From Marinobacter sp. (GTDB lineage: Bacteria > Pseudomonadota > Gammaproteobacteria > Pseudomonadales > Oleiphilaceae), in assembly GCA_029264995.1 (NCBI GenBank), contig JAJUKC010000006.1, positions 1-56,833 of the forward strand: a stretch of DNA of 56,833 bases. Direction: 5' to 3'. Below, piece by piece: positions 27,357 to 36,573 of this stretch. Made by a program: the position numbers and the translations under genes. The notes under the pieces are model-generated. The model saw nothing but the letters and a program-made list of their open reading frames with translations, ran no database searches and was not told the DNA's origin. The number at the start of each line of letters is the position of its first letter. The first letter of the stretch is position 1.

Positions 27357-29999
27357 ATGCGAACCAACCAGCCACAAACCATTTACCTGAGTGAATACAA
27401 GGTTCCTGCGTATCTGGTTGATCAGGTGGATCTGCGTTTCGAATTATTTGAAGACGGCGCCCGTGTGCACAGTACCCTGACGGTGCGCCGCAACCCGGAC
27501 TCCGGGGAGAGCGCTGCCCCTCTGTTTCTGCACGGTGATAGTCTGCAACTGGAATCGGTTGCCCTGAATGGCTCGCCTCTACGCACCGGTGAGTTCGAAG
27601 ACCGTGGCGATGCGCTGGTCGTTCCCTCGGTGCCGGAAAAATTCGAGCTGCAGGTAGTGACCTGGATCGAACCTCAGAACAACACCCGGCTGGAAGGTTT
27701 GTACAAGTCCTCCGGTATGTTCTGCACTCAGTGCGAGGCGGAAGGGTTTCGCTGCATTACCTTCTATCCGGACCGGCCGGATGTCATGGCACGCTTCCGT
27801 ACCCGTATCGAGGCAGACAAAAGCGCCTATCCCGTGCTGCTTTCCAATGGTAACCCGGTGGATAACGGCGAGCTGGAAAACGGTCGCCATTTTGTCACCT
27901 GGGAAGACCCGTTCCCCAAGCCGGCTTACCTCTTTGCCCTGGTAGCCGGAGACCTGGTGGAGAAAAAAGATACCTTCACCACCTGTTCCGGCCGCAACAT
28001 TGATCTGCGGATGTATGTCGAGCCCCGCAACGCGAAGAAGTGTGATTTCGCGATGGATGCCCTCAAGCGTTCCATGCGCTGGGACGAAGATGTCTACGGG
28101 CGGGAGTACGACCTGGATATCTTCATGATCGTGGCGGTGGACGACTTCAACATGGGCGCCATGGAAAACAAAGGGCTGAATATTTTCAATTCTTCCTGTG
28201 TACTGGCCAGTCAGGAGACTGCCACGGACGCCGCCTTCCAGCGTATCGAGGCCATCGTCGCCCACGAATACTTCCATAACTGGTCCGGCAACCGGGTAAC
28301 CTGCCGCGACTGGTTTCAGCTGAGCCTGAAAGAGGGTTTTACGGTGTTCCGGGATTCCCAGTTCTCTGCCGATATGGGATCGCCGACTGTGAAACGAATA
28401 GAGGATGCCACCCTGCTGCGCACAGCACAGTTTGCTGAGGATGCCGGCCCCATGGCCCACCCGGTGCGCCCGGCGTCTTACATGGAGATCTCCAACTTCT
28501 ATACCCTGACCATCTACGAAAAGGGTGCCGAAGTGGTTCGGATGATCCACAACCTCCTTGGTGACGAGATGTTCCGTAAGGGCAGCGATCTGTACTTCCA
28601 GCGCCATGACGGGCAGGCGGTCACCACCGATGATTTTGTTCGCGCTATGGAAGACGCCTCCGGGCGGGACCTGGGCCAGTTCCGGCTATGGTATGAGCAA
28701 GCCGGCACGCCGGTGGTTTCGGTGTCTGATGAGTACGACGAGTCGAGCGGTATCTATCGGCTTACCGTGCGCCAGAGTATTCCTGACACGCCAGGCCAGA
28801 CCGGCAAGAAGCCACAGCATATTCCGTTTGCCATCGGCCTCCTGGGCGCTGACGGCCAGCCTCTGCCCTTGCAACTGAGTGGTGAGAGTGGCGAAGCGCC
28901 TCTGGAGCGGGTGCTGGAGCTGAGCCAGGCGGAACACTGCTTTGAGTTTGAGGACCTGTCGGAGCGCCCGGTACCTTCTCTGCTGAGAGATTTTTCTGCC
29001 CCCGTGCGGGTGCACTACCCCTGGACGCGGGAGCAACTACTGTTCCTGATGAGCCATGATCCGGACGGTTTTAACCGCTGGGACGCAGGTCAGCGCCTGG
29101 CCGTGGACGTTATTCAGTCTCTGGTGGGGGCTCCGGAGTCTGCCGGGGTGGAGCCGCGCCTGGTGGATGCTTATCGGTCGTTGCTGCAGGACAGCGAGCT
29201 GGATCAGGCTCTGATGGCAAAGATGCTGCAGTTGCCTTCAGAGGCCTATCTCATTGAGCTGGCGGAGCAGGCTGATGTTGCTGCCATTCACCAGGCCCGT
29301 GAAAAGGTGCTTGGTTATTTGGCTGAAGGCCTGCGGGATGAACTCATGGTCTGTTATCGGCGCAACGCCGGGCAGGGCGATTACCAGCTGACGCCTGAGG
29401 CCATTGCCCGCCGCAGTCTCCGTAACACCGCGCTGGGCTGGTTGCTGCATATTGGTGATCAGGAAGCGCTGGCGCTGGCCAAAGAGCAGTTCCGGGGCGC
29501 TGATAACATGACGGATCGGCTCGGCGCACTGCGAGCCCTGGTGAATTCTGATTTTGCGGAAGACCGTACCGAGGCCCTGGAGGCGTTCTACCAGCAGTTC
29601 AGCGACGACCCGCAAGTGGTGGAGCTGTGGTTCTCGGTTCAGGCCTCAAGCGACCGCGCAGGTCAGCTGCCGCAGATCCGACAGTTGCTCGACCACCCGG
29701 CGTTTGACTGGAAGAACCCGAACAAGGTGCGCTCTGTGGTGGGTGCCTTTGCGGCCCAGAACCTGGCGGCTTTCCACAACCCCGACGGCAGCGGTTATGA
29801 GTTCCTTGCCGAGCAGGTATGCCGGCTGGATGACAGCAACCCCCAGATTGCGGCGCGACTGGTGGCACCGTTGACCCGCTGGCGCAAGTTTGCACCCGGG
29901 TACAGCAAGCAGATGAAATCGGCGCTGGAGCGGATTCGCGATAAAGCTGAGTTGTCCCGAGACGTGTATGAAGTAGTACACAAGAGCCTGGCAGACTAA
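27357..29999 (+). CDS. pepN: Aminopeptidase N (M1 family)
   Basis: An 880-residue M1 metallopeptidase of normal length. The exopeptidase motif GAMEN is at residues 267-271, and the zinc site HEYFHNW starts at His303 with His307 and a downstream Glu in LKEGFTVF. The N-terminus TIYLSEYKVPAYLVDQVDL is typical of the gammaproteobacterial PepN. It removes N-terminal residues from peptides in the cytoplasm. It closes the nadK-to-pepN block, whose order I recall from Pseudomonas. A GC hairpin lies just downstream. Confidence 0.96.
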   Translation: MRTNQPQTIYLSEYKVPAYLVDQVDLRFELFEDGARVHSTLTVRRNPDSGESAAPLFLHGDSLQLESVALNGSPLRTGEFEDRGDALVVPSVPEKFELQVVTWIEPQNNTRLEGLYKSSGMFCTQCEAEGFRCITFYPDRPDVMARFRTRIEADKSAYPVLLSNGNPVDNGELENGRHFVTWEDPFPKPAYLFALVAGDLVEKKDTFTTCSGRNIDLRMYVEPRNAKKCDFAMDALKRSMRWDEDVYGREYDLDIFMIVAVDDFNMGAMENKGLNIFNSSCVLASQETATDAAFQRIEAIVAHEYFHNWSGNRVTCRDWFQLSLKEGFTVFRDSQFSADMGSPTVKRIEDATLLRTAQFAEDAGPMAHPVRPASYMEISNFYTLTIYEKGAEVVRMIHNLLGDEMFRKGSDLYFQRHDGQAVTTDDFVRAMEDASGRDLGQFRLWYEQAGTPVVSVSDEYDESSGIYRLTVRQSIPDTPGQTGKKPQHIPFAIGLLGADGQPLPLQLSGESGEAPLERVLELSQAEHCFEFEDLSERPVPSLLRDFSAPVRVHYPWTREQLLFLMSHDPDGFNRWDAGQRLAVDVIQSLVGAPESAGVEPRLVDAYRSLLQDSELDQALMAKMLQLPSEAYLIELAEQADVAAIHQAREKVLGYLAEGLRDELMVCYRRNAGQGDYQLTPEAIARRSLRNTALGWLLHIGDQEALALAKEQFRGADNMTDRLGALRALVNSDFAEDRTEALEAFYQQFSDDPQVVELWFSVQASSDRAGQLPQIRQLLDHPAFDWKNPNKVRSVVGAFAAQNLAAFHNPDGSGYEFLAEQVCRLDDSNPQIAARLVAPLTRWRKFAPGYSKQMKSALERIRDKAELSRDVYEVVHKSLAD

Positions 30000-30010
30000 C
30001 GCCAGCGCTC

Positions 30011-30036
30011 GGCCCCGCGCCTGATGCCGCGGGGCC
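30011..30036 (+). terminator. GC-rich hairpin after pepN, weak terminator
   Basis: GGCCCCGCG (30011-30019) pairs with CGCGGGGCC (30028-30036). Only TCTGTCTGG follows instead of a T-run, so termination may be incomplete. The rest of the gap to 30205 shows nothing else clear. Confidence 0.45.
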
Positions 30037-30204
30037 TCTGTCTGGCTGTGATTGTAAAGCCGTCGTCACAGCCGGGTACAAAATCGCACTTTCGGTCGAT
30101 AGACAATGTTGCCGGATCGGCTAATCTGTCAGAAAGTCTGCGATTGCATCAGACGATAACAAAAAAAGCCCACAGAGGCTTCCAGACGGATTTAAGGTTG
30201 CACA

Positions 30205-31593
30205 ATGAGATACAACAAGAACGTATTGTTTGGCGGGGTGCTGGCTTTGTCCTTCGCTGCTTCGCCATTACAGGCGGCAGTGTCTGCATCTGAGGCAGCG
30301 CGCCTTGGCCAGGATCTAACTCCATTTGGTTCACCCAAAGCCGGTAATGACGCCGGCACCATTCCGGCATGGGATGGTGGCCTGACCGAGCCACCGGCGG
30401 GTTACGAAGGCAGCGGACAGCACCATATCAATCCGTTCCCGGACGACGAAGTGCTGTTTACCATCACCGCATCCAACATGGATCAGTACAGCGAGTACCT
30501 GACTGATGGTGTCCGGGCGATGCTGGAAACCTACCCGACCACCTTCCGCATACCCGTGTATCAATCCCGGCGCACCCACGCGGTGCCCGAATGGGTGGCT
30601 GAAAACATCCGTAAGAACGCGGTGAATGCCGAGATTGTGGGTGAGGCAGAGGGTATTGAGGGTGCCTTTGGTGGCTATCCTTTCCCGATTCTTCACGGCA
30701 ATAACGAAGAAAAGGCCTGGCAGGTAATCTGGAACCACCTGACCCGTTGGCGCGGTGTGTCTGTCACCCGGCGCTCCAGTGAGGTGGCGGTTCAGACCAA
30801 CGGCGACTACAGCCTGGTGACCTCTCAGCAGGAAGCGTTCTTCAACTTCTACAACCCTGAGGGTGGTGAAGAAGATCTGGACAACGTGATCTTCTACTAT
30901 CTGTCGTTCACTCAGTCGCCACCCCGTCTTGCCGGTGGCGCCATTCTGATTCACGAAACCCTGAACCAGATCATTAATCCGCGCAATGGCTGGGGCTATA
31001 ACGCTGGTCAACGTCGTGTCCGCCGTGCTCCGAACCTGGGCTACGACTCCCCGATTGCGGCAGCAGATAACCTGCGCACCGCTGATGACACCGATATCTT
31101 CAACGGTGCCATGGACCGCTATAACTGGAATTATGAGGGCGTTCGGGAAATCTATATTCCCTATAACAACTACCGCATCGGTGAGAAGGGAATCCCTTAC
31201 TCTGAAATTCTGGGTATGTCCCACCTCAATCCGGATCTGACCCGCTGGGAGCTGCACCGCGTGCACGTGGTCGAAGCTACTCTGAAAGATGGTGAGCGGC
31301 ATATCTATGGCAAGCGTCGCTTCTATGTCGATGAAGATAGCTGGAATACCGTGTTGCTGGATCAGTACGACGGCCGGGGAAATCTGTGGCGTGTGACCAT
31401 GGGCATTCCCAAGAATTACTACGAGTTGCCGGGCGTGTGGACAGTGCTTGATGTGTATCACGATCTTCAGGCGCGCCGGTATCACGTGCTCGGCCTGGAT
31501 ACCGAAGAGCCGAACACCCGGGTATTCACAGATGATGTACCGAACAAACGGTACTTCTCGCCGGCGTCTTTGCGCAGGCGAAGTGTACGCTGA
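30205..31593 (+). CDS. DUF1329 secreted protein
   Basis: A 462-residue protein with an N-terminal signal peptide (hydrophobic GGVLALSFAASP then a cut near LQA-AVSA). The body matches the DUF1329 family: SEAARLGQDLTPFGSPKAGN, WDGGLTEPPAGY, ending with a YHDLQARRYHV block. Family members are periplasmic or outer-membrane-associated proteins of LolA/LolB-like fold, commonly encoded with DUF1302, Ycf48-like and RND-type genes. Two of those partners follow here; a DUF1302 gene is not in the window. The role is probably in export of a lipid-like compound, by inference from context only. Confidence 0.85.
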   Translation: MRYNKNVLFGGVLALSFAASPLQAAVSASEAARLGQDLTPFGSPKAGNDAGTIPAWDGGLTEPPAGYEGSGQHHINPFPDDEVLFTITASNMDQYSEYLTDGVRAMLETYPTTFRIPVYQSRRTHAVPEWVAENIRKNAVNAEIVGEAEGIEGAFGGYPFPILHGNNEEKAWQVIWNHLTRWRGVSVTRRSSEVAVQTNGDYSLVTSQQEAFFNFYNPEGGEEDLDNVIFYYLSFTQSPPRLAGGAILIHETLNQIINPRNGWGYNAGQRRVRRAPNLGYDSPIAAADNLRTADDTDIFNGAMDRYNWNYEGVREIYIPYNNYRIGEKGIPYSEILGMSHLNPDLTRWELHRVHVVEATLKDGERHIYGKRRFYVDEDSWNTVLLDQYDGRGNLWRVTMGIPKNYYELPGVWTVLDVYHDLQARRYHVLGLDTEEPNTRVFTDDVPNKRYFSPASLRRRSVR

Positions 31594-31599
31594 GGCTTC

Positions 31600-31702
31600 G
31601 GCGCCGGTTTGATCCGGCGCCTGAGGCCACAAGCAGGATGTCGACCGGCGGCCCAGGGGGCTGCCGGTTTGTTTGCGAAGGCTGCTGCCGAAAGTGCAGC
31701 AG
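31600..31702 (+). other. Two hairpins between the DUF1329 and Ycf48-like genes
   Basis: GGCGCCGG (31600-31607) pairs perfectly with CCGGCGCC (31614-31621), and CTGCTGC (31682-31688) pairs with GCAGCAG (31696-31702). Neither has a T-run. They probably protect or separate segments of one mRNA so the first gene is made in excess. Confidence 0.45.
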
Positions 31703-31738
31703 GCGCATCAGGATTTAACCAACGTAAAGGCAATCTGA

Positions 31739-32887
31739 ATGGCTAAAAGGTTCATGTGCGAGACACTGGGAACTGCCTGCCTTGGCCTCTCTATGGCACT
31801 GGCAGCTCCAGCGGCATTTGCACTCGCGGATATTATCGAGACACCGGCGAGGCCAACAGAACTGGCTCCCCAGTCACTACTGACCGACGCAACCCGGGCA
31901 GGCGACCGGATCGTGTCAGTGGGTGAGCGTGGGCACGTAATCTACTCCGACGATCAGGGCCAGTCCTGGGCGCAGGCCGAAGTGCCTGTCGCGGTAACGC
32001 TGACCGCTGTGGATTTCGGCACCGAGCAGCATGGCTGGGTCGTAGGGCACAGCGGTGTTGTGCTGCATTCCAGCGACTCCGGGGAGACCTGGGAACTGCA
32101 GCTCGATGGTATTCAGGCCGCCGAGCTGGTAATTGCCAGCAAGGAAGACCAGATTGCTGAGCTGGAAGAGCGTATTGAACAGGCTCCGGAAGAAGAGAAG
32201 GCTGACCTGGAATGGGCGCTTGACGATCTGTTCTTCGCCCTCGAAAACACCCAGGCAGATATGGAAATCGGGCCGGTTAACCCGTTCCTTGATGTCTGGT
32301 TCGAAGACGAGAACCACGGTTTTGTGGTGGGTGCCTATGGCATGATTCTGCGAACCCGGGATGGTGGGCAGACCTGGGAAGACTGGGCGCCGAAACTCGA
32401 TAACCCAACCAACTTCCACTACAACAGCATCACCGAGGTAGCCGGTGGCGCGCTGGTGGTGGTCGGTGAAGCTGGTCAGATTCACGTTTCTGTTGACGGC
32501 GGCGAATCCTGGGAGAAGCGGGAAAGCCCATACGATGGATCCCTGTTTGGCGTCACCGGAACCGGGCAGGTGAACGAGGTGCTGGCGTTCGGCTTGCGGG
32601 GCAATACTCTGCTGTCGACCGATCTTGGCCGTAGCTGGACCATGGTGCCCAATGAAGGCGGCGCCACCCTGAATAATGCGGCGGTCGCCGAAGATGGACG
32701 CATTACCCTGGTGGGAAATGGCGGCGCAGTGCTGATGAGCACCAACAATGGTGAAAGCTTCCGCCCCTACTTCCGCAATGACCGGGAAGGTGTCATGGGT
32801 GTGGTTCCATTGCCGGGAACCAATCTATTGCTGGTCGGCGAGGGCGGTGTCGAGATTACCGACGCTCGCGGCCGGAACCTGAATTAA
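31739..32887 (+). CDS. Ycf48-like/BNR beta-propeller protein
   Basis: A 382-residue exported protein. A signal peptide (LGTACLGLSMALAAPAAFA) precedes several sialidase-type repeats of the form SxDxGxSW: YSDDQGQSWAQA, SSDSGETWELQ, TRDGGQTWEDW, SVDGGESWEKR, STDLGRSWTM, STNNGESF. These build a beta-propeller as in Ycf48/HCF136. A helical insertion of about 45 residues (EDQIAELEERIEQAPEEEKADLEWALDD, quoted in part by its charge) sits after the second repeat. The gene lies between the DUF1329 and RND genes and probably serves as a periplasmic accessory to that transporter. Confidence 0.87.
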   Translation: MAKRFMCETLGTACLGLSMALAAPAAFALADIIETPARPTELAPQSLLTDATRAGDRIVSVGERGHVIYSDDQGQSWAQAEVPVAVTLTAVDFGTEQHGWVVGHSGVVLHSSDSGETWELQLDGIQAAELVIASKEDQIAELEERIEQAPEEEKADLEWALDDLFFALENTQADMEIGPVNPFLDVWFEDENHGFVVGAYGMILRTRDGGQTWEDWAPKLDNPTNFHYNSITEVAGGALVVVGEAGQIHVSVDGGESWEKRESPYDGSLFGVTGTGQVNEVLAFGLRGNTLLSTDLGRSWTMVPNEGGATLNNAAVAEDGRITLVGNGGAVLMSTNNGESFRPYFRNDREGVMGVVPLPGTNLLLVGEGGVEITDARGRNLN

Positions 32888-32933
32888 CGCCCTGGTGTGG
32901 CATCAACGGATTAATGGATAGAGGGTTTTTTTA

Positions 32934-35321
32934 ATGTCTGACCCGATGCATGACAGGGGTGAACATTACCTGACAACGCCCAAGGCGGAACCGTTCCTTG
33001 AGCGTTTACTTTTCAACAACCGGGCGCTGATCCTGATCGCCTTTTTTGTGCTGACGCTGTTTCTTGGCTACAACGCCATCAAAATTCAGCCGGATGCCAG
33101 TTTTGAGCGGATGATTCCGCTGGAACATCCGTACATCGTCAATATGCTGGATCACCGGGACGACCTGGACAACCTGGGTAACTTTGTCCGGATTGCGGTT
33201 GCCGTGGAAGAAGGCGACATCTTTACTGCCGAATACATGGAAACCCTCAAGCAGATCACCGATGAGGTGTTCTATCTGAATGGGGTGGACCGTTCCGGCC
33301 TGAAAACCTTGTGGACATCGAACGTTCGCTGGGTGGAGGTTACCGAGCAGGGCTTCCAGGGCGGTACGGTTATTCCGGATGGCTACGATGGCTCCCGGGA
33401 GAGTCTGGAGCAGTTGCGCCAGAACGTATTGCGTTCGAACGAAGTGGGCCGTCTGATATCAGACAACTTCAAGTCCACGATTGTGTATGCACCCCTGTAT
33501 GAGAAAAATCCGGAAACTGGTGAGGCTCTGGATTACGCAGCATTCTCCCGTGAGCTGGAAGAGAAGATCCGGGAGAAGTACGAAGCGCAGAATCCGAACG
33601 TCAATATTCACATTGTTGGTTTCGCCAAGAAAGTCGGTGACCTGATTGAAGGTATCGGCTCCATTGCCTGGTTCGCCGGCATTACCATTCTGCTGACCAC
33701 GCTGCTGCTGTTCTGGTATTCCCGCTGCATCGCCGGAACCCTGGTGCCGATCTTTACCTCAATCATTGCCGTGTTCTGGCAGTTGGGGGCCCTGCGGCTG
33801 CTGGGCTATGGCCTGGATCCATACTCGGTACTGGTGCCGTTTCTGGTGTTCGCGATCGGTATCAGTCATGGGGTTCAGATCGTTAATGCCATGGCGGTTG
33901 AGTCGGCCAAGGGTTTCGATGCCGTCACCTCAGCTCGTCTGGCGTTCCGGGCTCTTTATATTCCGGGCATGCTGGCGTTGATTTCTGACGCTGTCGGCTT
34001 CCTCACGCTGGTGTTTATCGAAATCGACGTTATTCGTGATCTGGCTGTGGCGGCCGGTCTGGGTGTGGCGTTTGTCATCATCACCAACCTGGTGCTGCAC
34101 GTTCTGATCATGTCCTACATTGGCATCTCCAAAGGCGGTGTTCAGCATGTTCAGAATCATGGTGAAAAGCAGGACCGCAAGTGGCGGGTCATGTCCTACT
34201 TCTCCCATCCGGGGGTTGCGCCGATTTCCCTGCTGATCGCGGTGATCGGCCTGGGGCTGGGCATGTACTACAAGCAGGACCTGAAAGTGGGTGACCTGGA
34301 CCAGGGGGCGCCCGAATTGCGCCCGGATTCCCGCTACAACAAGGATAACGCCTACATCATCAACAATTATTCCACCAGTGCAGACGTGCTTGTGGTGATG
34401 GTGAAGACCCCGGAAGAACAATGTACCCAGTACAACGTACTCCGGGCCATGGACAGTCTGCAGTGGGAACTGCAGAACACCCCGGGTGTGCAGAGCTCCG
34501 CCTCCCTGGCTGATGTCTCCAAGCTGGTTACGAAGGCTCTGAACGAGGGTAACTGGAAGTGGTACGAGATTTCCCGCAACCAGACCATCATCAATGCGTC
34601 TATCCGGGAAGCCCCGGCAGGATTGATCAACACCAACTGTAGCCTCACGCCGGTTCTGGTGTTCCTGGAAGATCACAAGGCGGAAACCCTGGAAACCGTG
34701 GTCGAGCGGGTAGAGCAGTTCGCCGATGCTAACAGCAACGAGGAGCACACCTTCCTGCTGGCGGCCGGTAACGCGGGTATCGAAGCGGCCACCAACGAGG
34801 TGATCTCAAGCGCCAAGGACATGATGCTGTTGTTGGTGTATGGCGTAGTGAGTTTGCTCTGCTTCCTGACTTTCCGCTCCATCCGGGCAGTAGCCTGTAT
34901 TGTGATTCCGCTGGGACTGACTTCCATCTTGTGTGAGGCGATAATGGCGGTGTCCGGTATCGGCATCAAGGTTGCCACGCTGCCGGTGATTGCGTTGGGT
35001 GTGGGTATCGGTGTGGACTACGGTATCTATATCTACAGCAAGCTGGAAAAGTTCCTGCTGGAAGGCAAGACGTTGCAGGAGGCGTACTATGAAACCCTGC
35101 GTTCCACCGGTAAGGCCGTTATCTTTACCGGCGTGACTCTGGGTCTTGGTGTTGTGACCTGGATTTTCTCTCCGATCAAGTTCCAGGCAGACATGGGCTT
35201 CCTGTTGTTCTTCATGTTCCTGTGGAACATGGTAGGGGCAATCTGGCTGCTGCCGGCCCTGGCGAGATTCCTGCTTCGCCCGGACAAGATGCTGGCGAAA
35301 GCACGGGCTGCGAAGTCCTGA
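32934..35321 (+). CDS. RND/MMPL-family transporter
   Basis: A 795-residue inner-membrane protein with the two-halved layout of MMPL/RND permeases. One membrane helix comes near residue 30; a periplasmic domain follows; then a five-helix block with GISHGVQIVNAMA (residues about 302-315); a second periplasmic domain; and a last block with LPVIALGVGIGVDYGIYIYSKLE, containing the Asp/Tyr pair of the proton relay (GVDYGIY). It would export a hydrophobic compound using the proton gradient. It is the third gene of the DUF1329-Ycf48-RND unit and ends in a clear terminator. Confidence 0.9.
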   Translation: MSDPMHDRGEHYLTTPKAEPFLERLLFNNRALILIAFFVLTLFLGYNAIKIQPDASFERMIPLEHPYIVNMLDHRDDLDNLGNFVRIAVAVEEGDIFTAEYMETLKQITDEVFYLNGVDRSGLKTLWTSNVRWVEVTEQGFQGGTVIPDGYDGSRESLEQLRQNVLRSNEVGRLISDNFKSTIVYAPLYEKNPETGEALDYAAFSRELEEKIREKYEAQNPNVNIHIVGFAKKVGDLIEGIGSIAWFAGITILLTTLLLFWYSRCIAGTLVPIFTSIIAVFWQLGALRLLGYGLDPYSVLVPFLVFAIGISHGVQIVNAMAVESAKGFDAVTSARLAFRALYIPGMLALISDAVGFLTLVFIEIDVIRDLAVAAGLGVAFVIITNLVLHVLIMSYIGISKGGVQHVQNHGEKQDRKWRVMSYFSHPGVAPISLLIAVIGLGLGMYYKQDLKVGDLDQGAPELRPDSRYNKDNAYIINNYSTSADVLVVMVKTPEEQCTQYNVLRAMDSLQWELQNTPGVQSSASLADVSKLVTKALNEGNWKWYEISRNQTIINASIREAPAGLINTNCSLTPVLVFLEDHKAETLETVVERVEQFADANSNEEHTFLLAAGNAGIEAATNEVISSAKDMMLLLVYGVVSLLCFLTFRSIRAVACIVIPLGLTSILCEAIMAVSGIGIKVATLPVIALGVGIGVDYGIYIYSKLEKFLLEGKTLQEAYYETLRSTGKAVIFTGVTLGLGVVTWIFSPIKFQADMGFLLFFMFLWNMVGAIWLLPALARFLLRPDKMLAKARAAKS

Positions 35322-35337
35322 AAATCGCCCTGAACCA

Positions 35338-35367
35338 GCAAAAAAGCCCGCCTTTGCGGGCTTTTTT
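35338..35367 (+). terminator. Intrinsic terminator after the RND transporter
   Basis: GCCCGC (35346-35351) and GCGGGC (35356-35361) form a stem, with A-rich sequence before and six T after (35362-35367). Confidence 0.9.
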
Positions 35368-35429
35368 GTTGATAGGTCAGCTGGTTAGCGTGCTAATCCT
35401 TCCTTTATTTATGGCCAGAAGTGTTCTAT

Positions 35430-35439
35430 GTTCTAGAAC
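35430..35439. promoter_or_regulatory. GTTCTAGAAC palindrome upstream of the TRAP genes
   Basis: A perfect 10-bp palindrome flanked by TTCTAT and GAAC half-matches, 70 bp upstream of the TAXI gene and downstream of the previous terminator. It could be an operator; no binding protein is identifiable. Confidence 0.25.
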
Positions 35440-35508
35440 GAACCGGATGTTTGCCCGTATACCCGTGCGGGTAATCGACTATAACTACCAAGAAAAGGAA
35501 GAGCACAC

Positions 35509-36492
35509 ATGACACTGAAACTCAAAGCGTCCGCTTTTGCCGTTGCAGCCGCCGTGAGCCTGGGTGCCGCGTCCTCTGCGGTTTCCGCCCAGGAACAGCG
35601 CTTCGTGACCATCGGTACCGGTGGTGTTACCGGCGTTTATTATCCGGCGGGTGGCGCTATCTGTCGCCTGGTGAATATGGATCGCAAGGAGCATGGTATC
35701 CGTTGCTCGGTTGAGAGTACCGGTGGCTCCGTTTACAACCTGAACGCCATTCGTCAGGGTGAACTGGATCTTGCCGTTGCCCAGTCCGACTGGCAATACC
35801 ACGCCTACAATGGCACCAGCCAGTTTGAAGATACGGGCAAGAACGAGAAGCTGCGTGCGGTCTTTTCTCTGCACCCGGAGCCGTTCACCGTGGTTGCCAG
35901 CAAAGGTTCCGGCATCAAGACCTTTGAAGACCTGGAAGGCAAGCGCGTGTCTGTGGGGAATCCGGGTTCTGGCCAACGCGCCACAGCAGAAGTGCTGATG
36001 GATGAAATGGGCTGGACCATGGATAAGTTCTCGCTGGCGGCTGAGATCAAGGCTGCCGAGCAGTCCCAGGCGCTGTGCGACGGCAACATTGATGCCTTCT
36101 TCTATACCGTTGGTCACCCCTCCGGTGCCATCAAGGAAGCCACCACGTCCTGTGACAGCGTAATTGTTGCCGTTGACAACAAGGCGACGGAAGCGTTGAT
36201 CAAGGAAAACCCCTACTACCGTAAGGCAGTTATTCCGGGTGGTATGTACCGTGGTTCCGACGAAGATGTAACCACCTTCGGTGTGGCTGCTACGTTCGTT
36301 TCCTCAACTGACGTTCCGGAAGATGTCGTTTACGAAGTGGTCAAGGCGGTGTTCGAGAACTTCGACAGCTTCAAGCGTCTGCACCCTGCCTTCGGCAACC
36401 TGAAGAAAGAAGAAATGGTCTCTGATGCCCTGAGTGCGCCGCTGCACCCGGGCGCAGCCAAGTACTATCGCGAGGCTGGCCTGATCGACTGA
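35509..36492 (+). CDS. TAXI-type TRAP transporter solute-binding protein
   Basis: A 327-residue periplasmic protein. A signal peptide ([21 protein letters not shown]) precedes [26 protein letters not shown], the TAXI family hallmark. [29 protein letters not shown] and [20 protein letters not shown] complete the fold. It captures a small organic anion for the adjacent fused permease; known TAXI substrates include glutamate and related acids, but none can be assigned here. A large hairpin without T-run separates it from the permease gene, as expected if the binding protein is made in excess. Confidence 0.93.
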   Translation: MTLKLKASAFAVAAAVSLGAASSAVSAQEQRFVTIGTGGVTGVYYPAGGAICRLVNMDRKEHGIRCSVESTGGSVYNLNAIRQGELDLAVAQSDWQYHAYNGTSQFEDTGKNEKLRAVFSLHPEPFTVVASKGSGIKTFEDLEGKRVSVGNPGSGQRATAEVLMDEMGWTMDKFSLAAEIKAAEQSQALCDGNIDAFFYTVGHPSGAIKEATTSCDSVIVAVDNKATEALIKENPYYRKAVIPGGMYRGSDEDVTTFGVAATFVSSTDVPEDVVYEVVKAVFENFDSFKRLHPAFGNLKKEEMVSDALSAPLHPGAAKYYREAGLID

Positions 36493-36506
36493 TCGGCCAG
36501 ACACGT

Positions 36507-36537
36507 CAACAGAGCGGGCCCTGGGCCCGCTCTGTTG
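36507..36537 (+). other. 15-bp inverted repeat between TAXI and permease genes
   Basis: CAACAGAGCGGGCCC (36507-36521) and GGGCCCGCTCTGTTG (36523-36537) are perfect complements separated by one base. No T-run follows. It is likely an mRNA-stabilising or attenuating hairpin that raises binding-protein output over permease output. Confidence 0.7.
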
Positions 36538-36573
36538 ATTCAGTAAGGTTATTTCCCATCACAGGAACATTCT

